Of a DNA stretch of 7,856 nt, positions 5,570-7,856 are shown piece after piece. Under the pieces are notes generated by a model. The model saw nothing but the letters and a program-made list of their open reading frames with translations, had not been told where the DNA came from and did no database searches. The position numbers were made by a program, and so were the translations under genes. Positions within the stretch are counted from its first letter, which is position 1. Each line of letters opens with the position of its first letter. Origin of the DNA: Chloroflexota bacterium (lineage in GTDB: Bacteria; Chloroflexota; Limnocylindria; P2-11E); contig VBGU01000233.1 of the NCBI GenBank assembly GCA_005881085.1, positions 1 through 7,856 on the forward strand, given 5' to 3'.

Positions 5570-6337
5570 CTAGGTTCCCCAGCGCTCTCCGAAGAGCTTT
5601 TGGGCGTTCGCGGCGATCTGCCCGGCCAGGTCGCCGATGTCCACGCCGCGCTCCCGGGCGAGCGCCGCGTGCGTCGCCGCCACATAGAGCGGCTCGTTCC
5701 GGCGGCCACGGGCATTTTGCGGGGCCAAGTAGGGCGCGTCGGTCTCAGCGAGGAGCCGATCGGCCGGGACGCGCGCGGCGGCGGCGCGGAGGCGGTCGCT
5801 CCCCGGGTACGTGAGGGTACCGGCGAACGAGATGTGGAGGCCGAAGTCGAGCCAGGCCGCCAACTCGTCCGGACCCTCGCTGTAACAGTGCACCATCCCG
5901 CGGACATCGACCCCCTCGCCGAGGATCGATCGCACGCGATCTCCTGAGTCTCGTACATGGATGACCACCGGAAGGTTCAGAAGCGTCGCGAGGGCGAGCT
6001 GGCCGCGGAACGCGGCCTCCTGCACATCGGGTGGCGAGCTGCGTCCGGAGAAATCCATCCCGATCTCACCGATCGCGACGACACGCGGATCCCGCGCGAG
6101 CTCGGTGAGCCGATCGAGCGCATCCGGTCCCCACGAGGCGGCGCGATGCGGATGCACGCCGACCGCGACGCGGACGTCATCGTGATGCGCGGCAAGCGTC
6201 AGGGCCTCCTCGCTCGACGCGACGTCCTCCGCCACCGTGAGGACGCGCTCGATCCCCGCCTTCCGCGCGCGCTCCAATACATCGGCGACATCGGTCGCAA
6301 AGCGGCGATCGGTGAGATGTGCATGCGCGTCGATCAC
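5570..6337 (-). CDS. tatD: TatD-family metal-dependent hydrolase (putative DNase)
   Basis: This is a TIM-barrel metallohydrolase of the TatD family, whose members act as Mg- or Mn-dependent deoxyribonucleases in the cytoplasm. Starting at GTG 6337 gives 255 aa beginning with VIDAHAHL, which matches the usual family N-terminus. In-frame ATGs at 6373 and 6400 would add 12 or 21 residues and push the gene into metG, so I reject them. Metal-site residues by motif are H5 and H7 (DAHAHL), E91 (GEIGMDF), H127 (VIHVRD), H150 (VHCYSEG) and D200 (AETDAPYL). GVHPH at 60-64 is also typical. The active site appears complete and the length is normal. There is no Shine-Dalgarno sequence, but TACCCT lies 6 nt before the GTG, which suggests leaderless expression. 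The gene diverges from metG. The preferred biological substrate cannot be told from sequence. Confidence 0.93.
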   Translation of the reverse strand: MIDAHAHLTDRRFATDVADVLERARKAGIERVLTVAEDVASSEEALTLAAHHDDVRVAVGVHPHRAASWGPDALDRLTELARDPRVVAIGEIGMDFSGRSSPPDVQEAAFRGQLALATLLNLPVVIHVRDSGDRVRSILGEGVDVRGMVHCYSEGPDELAAWLDFGLHISFAGTLTYPGSDRLRAAAARVPADRLLAETDAPYLAPQNARGRRNEPLYVAATHAALARERGVDIGDLAGQIAANAQKLFGERWGT

Positions 6338-6343
6338 GGCGGG

Positions 6344-6349
6344 AGGGTA
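6344..6349 (-). promoter_or_regulatory. Candidate -10 box of tatD (leaderless)
   Basis: Minus-strand TACCCT, followed by CCCGCC and then GTG 6337. The 6-nt distance would put the transcription start at the start codon. The ctaC gene shows the same TACCCT-N6-GTG layout. I see no good -35. The same bases on the plus strand belong to a GGGAGGG purine tract (6341-6347), so the box match could be incidental to a ribosome site for metG. Confidence 0.35.
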
Positions 6350-6353
6350 ACGT
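6348..6353 (+). promoter_or_regulatory. Candidate -10 box of metG (leaderless)
   Basis: Plus-strand TAACGT fits TANNNT and ends 6 nt before ATG 6360, the spacing for a leaderless start. It shares the bases TA (6348-6349) with the opposite-strand tatD box. The alternative is a leadered metG mRNA using GGGAGGG (6341-6347) as ribosome site, 9 nt before the in-frame GTG 6357 or 12 nt before ATG 6360. The two models exclude each other, and no clear -35 was found for either. Confidence 0.35.
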
Positions 6354-6359
6354 TCAGTG

Positions 6360-7856
6360 ATGGCGGAGCGCATTTTCGTCGCGGTGGCATGGCCGTACAC
6401 GAACGGTCCGCGTCATCTCGGGCATGTCGCCGGCTTCGGCGTGCCGTCCGATGTGTTCGCCCGCTATCACCGCCTTGTGGGCAACGACGTGCTCATGGTG
6501 AGCGGCACGGACGAGCACGGAACTCCGAACCTCATCCAGGCCGACGCCGAGGGCCTCACACCGAAGGAAGCCGTCGACAAGTACAGCCGCATCATCAGCG
6601 AAGACCTGCGAGCGCTCGGGCTCTCGTACGACCTCTTTACTAGAACGACGACGGACAACCATCGCGTCGTCGTCCAGGACGTCTTCAAGACGCTGTACGA
6701 CAAGGGCTACCTCATCAAGAAGACCGCGATGGGAGCGTTCCAGGAAGCCACGGGACGTACGCTCCCCGACCGGTACATCGAGGGGACCTGCCCGATCTGC
6801 GGATTTCCGAGCGCGCGCGGGGATCAGTGCGACAACTGCGGCAACCAGCTCGATCCAGACCAGCTCATCAACCCGCGCTCGCTCATCGATGGCTCCAAGC
6901 CGATCTTCAAGGAGACCGAGCACTTTTACCTCGACCTTCCCGCCTTCGCCGAGCCGCTCACGAGATGGATCTCAAAGCAATCGCACTGGCGGCCGAACGT
7001 GAGGAACTTCTCGCTGAACTACATCGCGAACCTCAAGCCACGCGCGATCACGCGCGACATCGACTGGGGCGTGCCGATCCCCCTCCCCGGTTGGCAGGAC
7101 CGGCCCGACAAACGGATGTACGTGTGGTTCGATGCGGTCATCGGTTACTTCTCGGCCGCGGTCGAATGGGCGGGAATGGTCGGACGCCCTGACGCCTGGC
7201 GCGACTGGTGGCAGGACCCGAAGTCGCGTCACTTCTATTTCATGGGCAAAGACAACATCGTTTTCCACACGACGATCTGGCCGGCGATCCTGCTCGGCTA
7301 CGGGAACGGCGGCGCCGTCGCGGGCGGCAAGGGCGAGCCACTGCAGCTCCCGTACAACGTCGTGTCGAGCGAGTTCCTGACGATGGAGGGCCGCAAGTTC
7401 TCCACGAGCCGCGGTGTGTCCATTTACGTGAACGACTTCCTCTCACGTTATGACGCGGACGCGCTCCGGTTCTATCTCATGCTCGCCGGCCCTGAGACGC
7501 AGGACGCCGATTTCACGTGGGCCGATTTTGTTCGCCGCAACAACGACGAGCTCGTCGCGACCTGGGGAAATCTCGCGCACCGCACGCTCGTCAACGCGCA
7601 TCGACGTTTCGGGGAGGTCCCGAAGCCGGGTGAGCTGACCATTGCCGACAAGAACCTCATCCACACCGTGGAGCCTGGTTTCACGAAGGTCGGCGATCAT
7701 CTCGAAGCCGCGCGCTTCCGCGCGGCGCTGCAGGAGCTCCTTCACCTTTCGGCTCTTGTGAACCAGTACCTGACCGAGACCGAGCCCTGGAAGCTCATCG
7801 CGACGGATAAGGAAAGGGCCGGGACGGTCCTGTATGTCGCGCTCCGCTGCGTCGAC
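6360..7856 (+). CDS. metG: Methionyl-tRNA synthetase, partial at right edge
   Basis: This is a class I aminoacyl-tRNA synthetase that charges tRNA-Met with methionine in the cytoplasm. The frame is open for 499 codons from ATG 6360 to the window end, so the C-terminus is missing. The HIGH-type motif is HLGH at 19-22, preceded by PYTNGP. One zinc knuckle is seen: C144, C147, C157 and C160 (CPIC, 9 residues, CDNC). YVWFDAVIGYFSA and FMGKDNIVFH are typical of the catalytic domain. The KMSKS-type loop reads KFSTS at 346-350, in which the second lysine is threonine. The helical anticodon-binding domain starts near YDADALRFYL and includes TWGNLAHR. An in-frame GTG at 6357 is an alternative start, one codon longer. 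The gene is divergent from tatD, with a 22-bp gap. The family call is certain. Confidence 0.97.
   Translation, partial: MAERIFVAVAWPYTNGPRHLGHVAGFGVPSDVFARYHRLVGNDVLMVSGTDEHGTPNLIQADAEGLTPKEAVDKYSRIISEDLRALGLSYDLFTRTTTDNHRVVVQDVFKTLYDKGYLIKKTAMGAFQEATGRTLPDRYIEGTCPICGFPSARGDQCDNCGNQLDPDQLINPRSLIDGSKPIFKETEHFYLDLPAFAEPLTRWISKQSHWRPNVRNFSLNYIANLKPRAITRDIDWGVPIPLPGWQDRPDKRMYVWFDAVIGYFSAAVEWAGMVGRPDAWRDWWQDPKSRHFYFMGKDNIVFHTTIWPAILLGYGNGGAVAGGKGEPLQLPYNVVSSEFLTMEGRKFSTSRGVSIYVNDFLSRYDADALRFYLMLAGPETQDADFTWADFVRRNNDELVATWGNLAHRTLVNAHRRFGEVPKPGELTIADKNLIHTVEPGFTKVGDHLEAARFRAALQELLHLSALVNQYLTETEPWKLIATDKERAGTVLYVALRCVD

Noticed and set aside
3471..5573. A 700-codon open frame on the plus strand
   Set aside because: It is antisense to ctaD, ctaC and the DUF4349 gene, all of which have clear family motifs. 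Its translation is rich in Arg, Asp and Glu with no recognisable domain, typical of stop-poor shadow frames in GC-rich DNA.
6338..6400. Upstream ATG starts for tatD (6373 and 6400)
   Set aside because: They would overlap the start of metG and add residues not typical of TatD, which normally begins right before the DxHxH motif.
6354..6923. 189-codon minus-strand frame opposite metG
   Set aside because: It is antisense to the HLGH and zinc-knuckle coding region of metG and has no recognisable motifs.
1..7856. CRISPR array, tRNA, rRNA, insertion sequence or phage features
   Set aside because: I saw no spaced direct repeats, no cloverleaf-like tract, no transposase motifs and no terminal inverted repeats.

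Overview
The window is GC-rich bacterial DNA that is almost entirely coding. It carries an aerobic respiratory-chain operon, a predicted membrane lipoprotein, and two housekeeping genes. GTG and TTG starts are common. The combination of a caa3-type oxidase, a b6-type cytochrome b and a KFSTS-type MetRS would fit a high-GC Chloroflexota or Actinomycetota-like soil or freshwater bacterium. That placement is an impression from gene content only; nothing in the window fixes the phylum. I see no mobile element, CRISPR array, tRNA, rRNA or toxin/defence gene.

Positions 1-4526, all on the minus strand and transcribed right to left, hold a respiratory operon in the order ctaC (coxB, with a fused cytochrome c) - ctaD (coxA) - ctaE (coxC) - a 61-aa two-helix membrane protein - Rieske protein - cytochrome b, which runs off the left edge. 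Each of the five gene junctions is a 4-nt stop/start overlap (ATGA, TTGA, GTGA, GTGA, ATGA). This fixes the starts and implies tight translational coupling. The Rieske/cytochrome b pair would take electrons from quinol. The cytochrome c domain of subunit II would pass them through CuA to the heme a/a3-CuB centre of subunit I, where O2 is reduced. No separate cytochrome c or c1 gene lies between the two complexes in the visible part, so a quinol-oxidase supercomplex is a reasonable inference.

Positions 4527-4625 are the only intergenic gap with visible structure. It has a 14-bp near-perfect inverted repeat and, next to it, a candidate promoter whose -10-like TACCCT ends 6 nt before the ctaC GTG, which suggests leaderless transcription. 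Positions 4626-5516 (minus) encode a DUF4349 lipoprotein with a C-terminal membrane helix.

Positions 5570-6337 (minus) encode a TatD-family metal-dependent hydrolase. Positions 6360-7856 (plus, cut by the right edge) encode methionyl-tRNA synthetase. These two genes diverge from start codons only 22 bp apart. That gap holds two back-to-back TANNNT boxes, each exactly 6 nt from its start codon.

No obviously new biological system is present. The points most worth a second look are the compact bidirectional metG/tatD start region, the matching promoter-like motif at ctaC, the fully overlapped oxidase-bc operon with its small unknown membrane protein, and the inverted repeat before ctaC.
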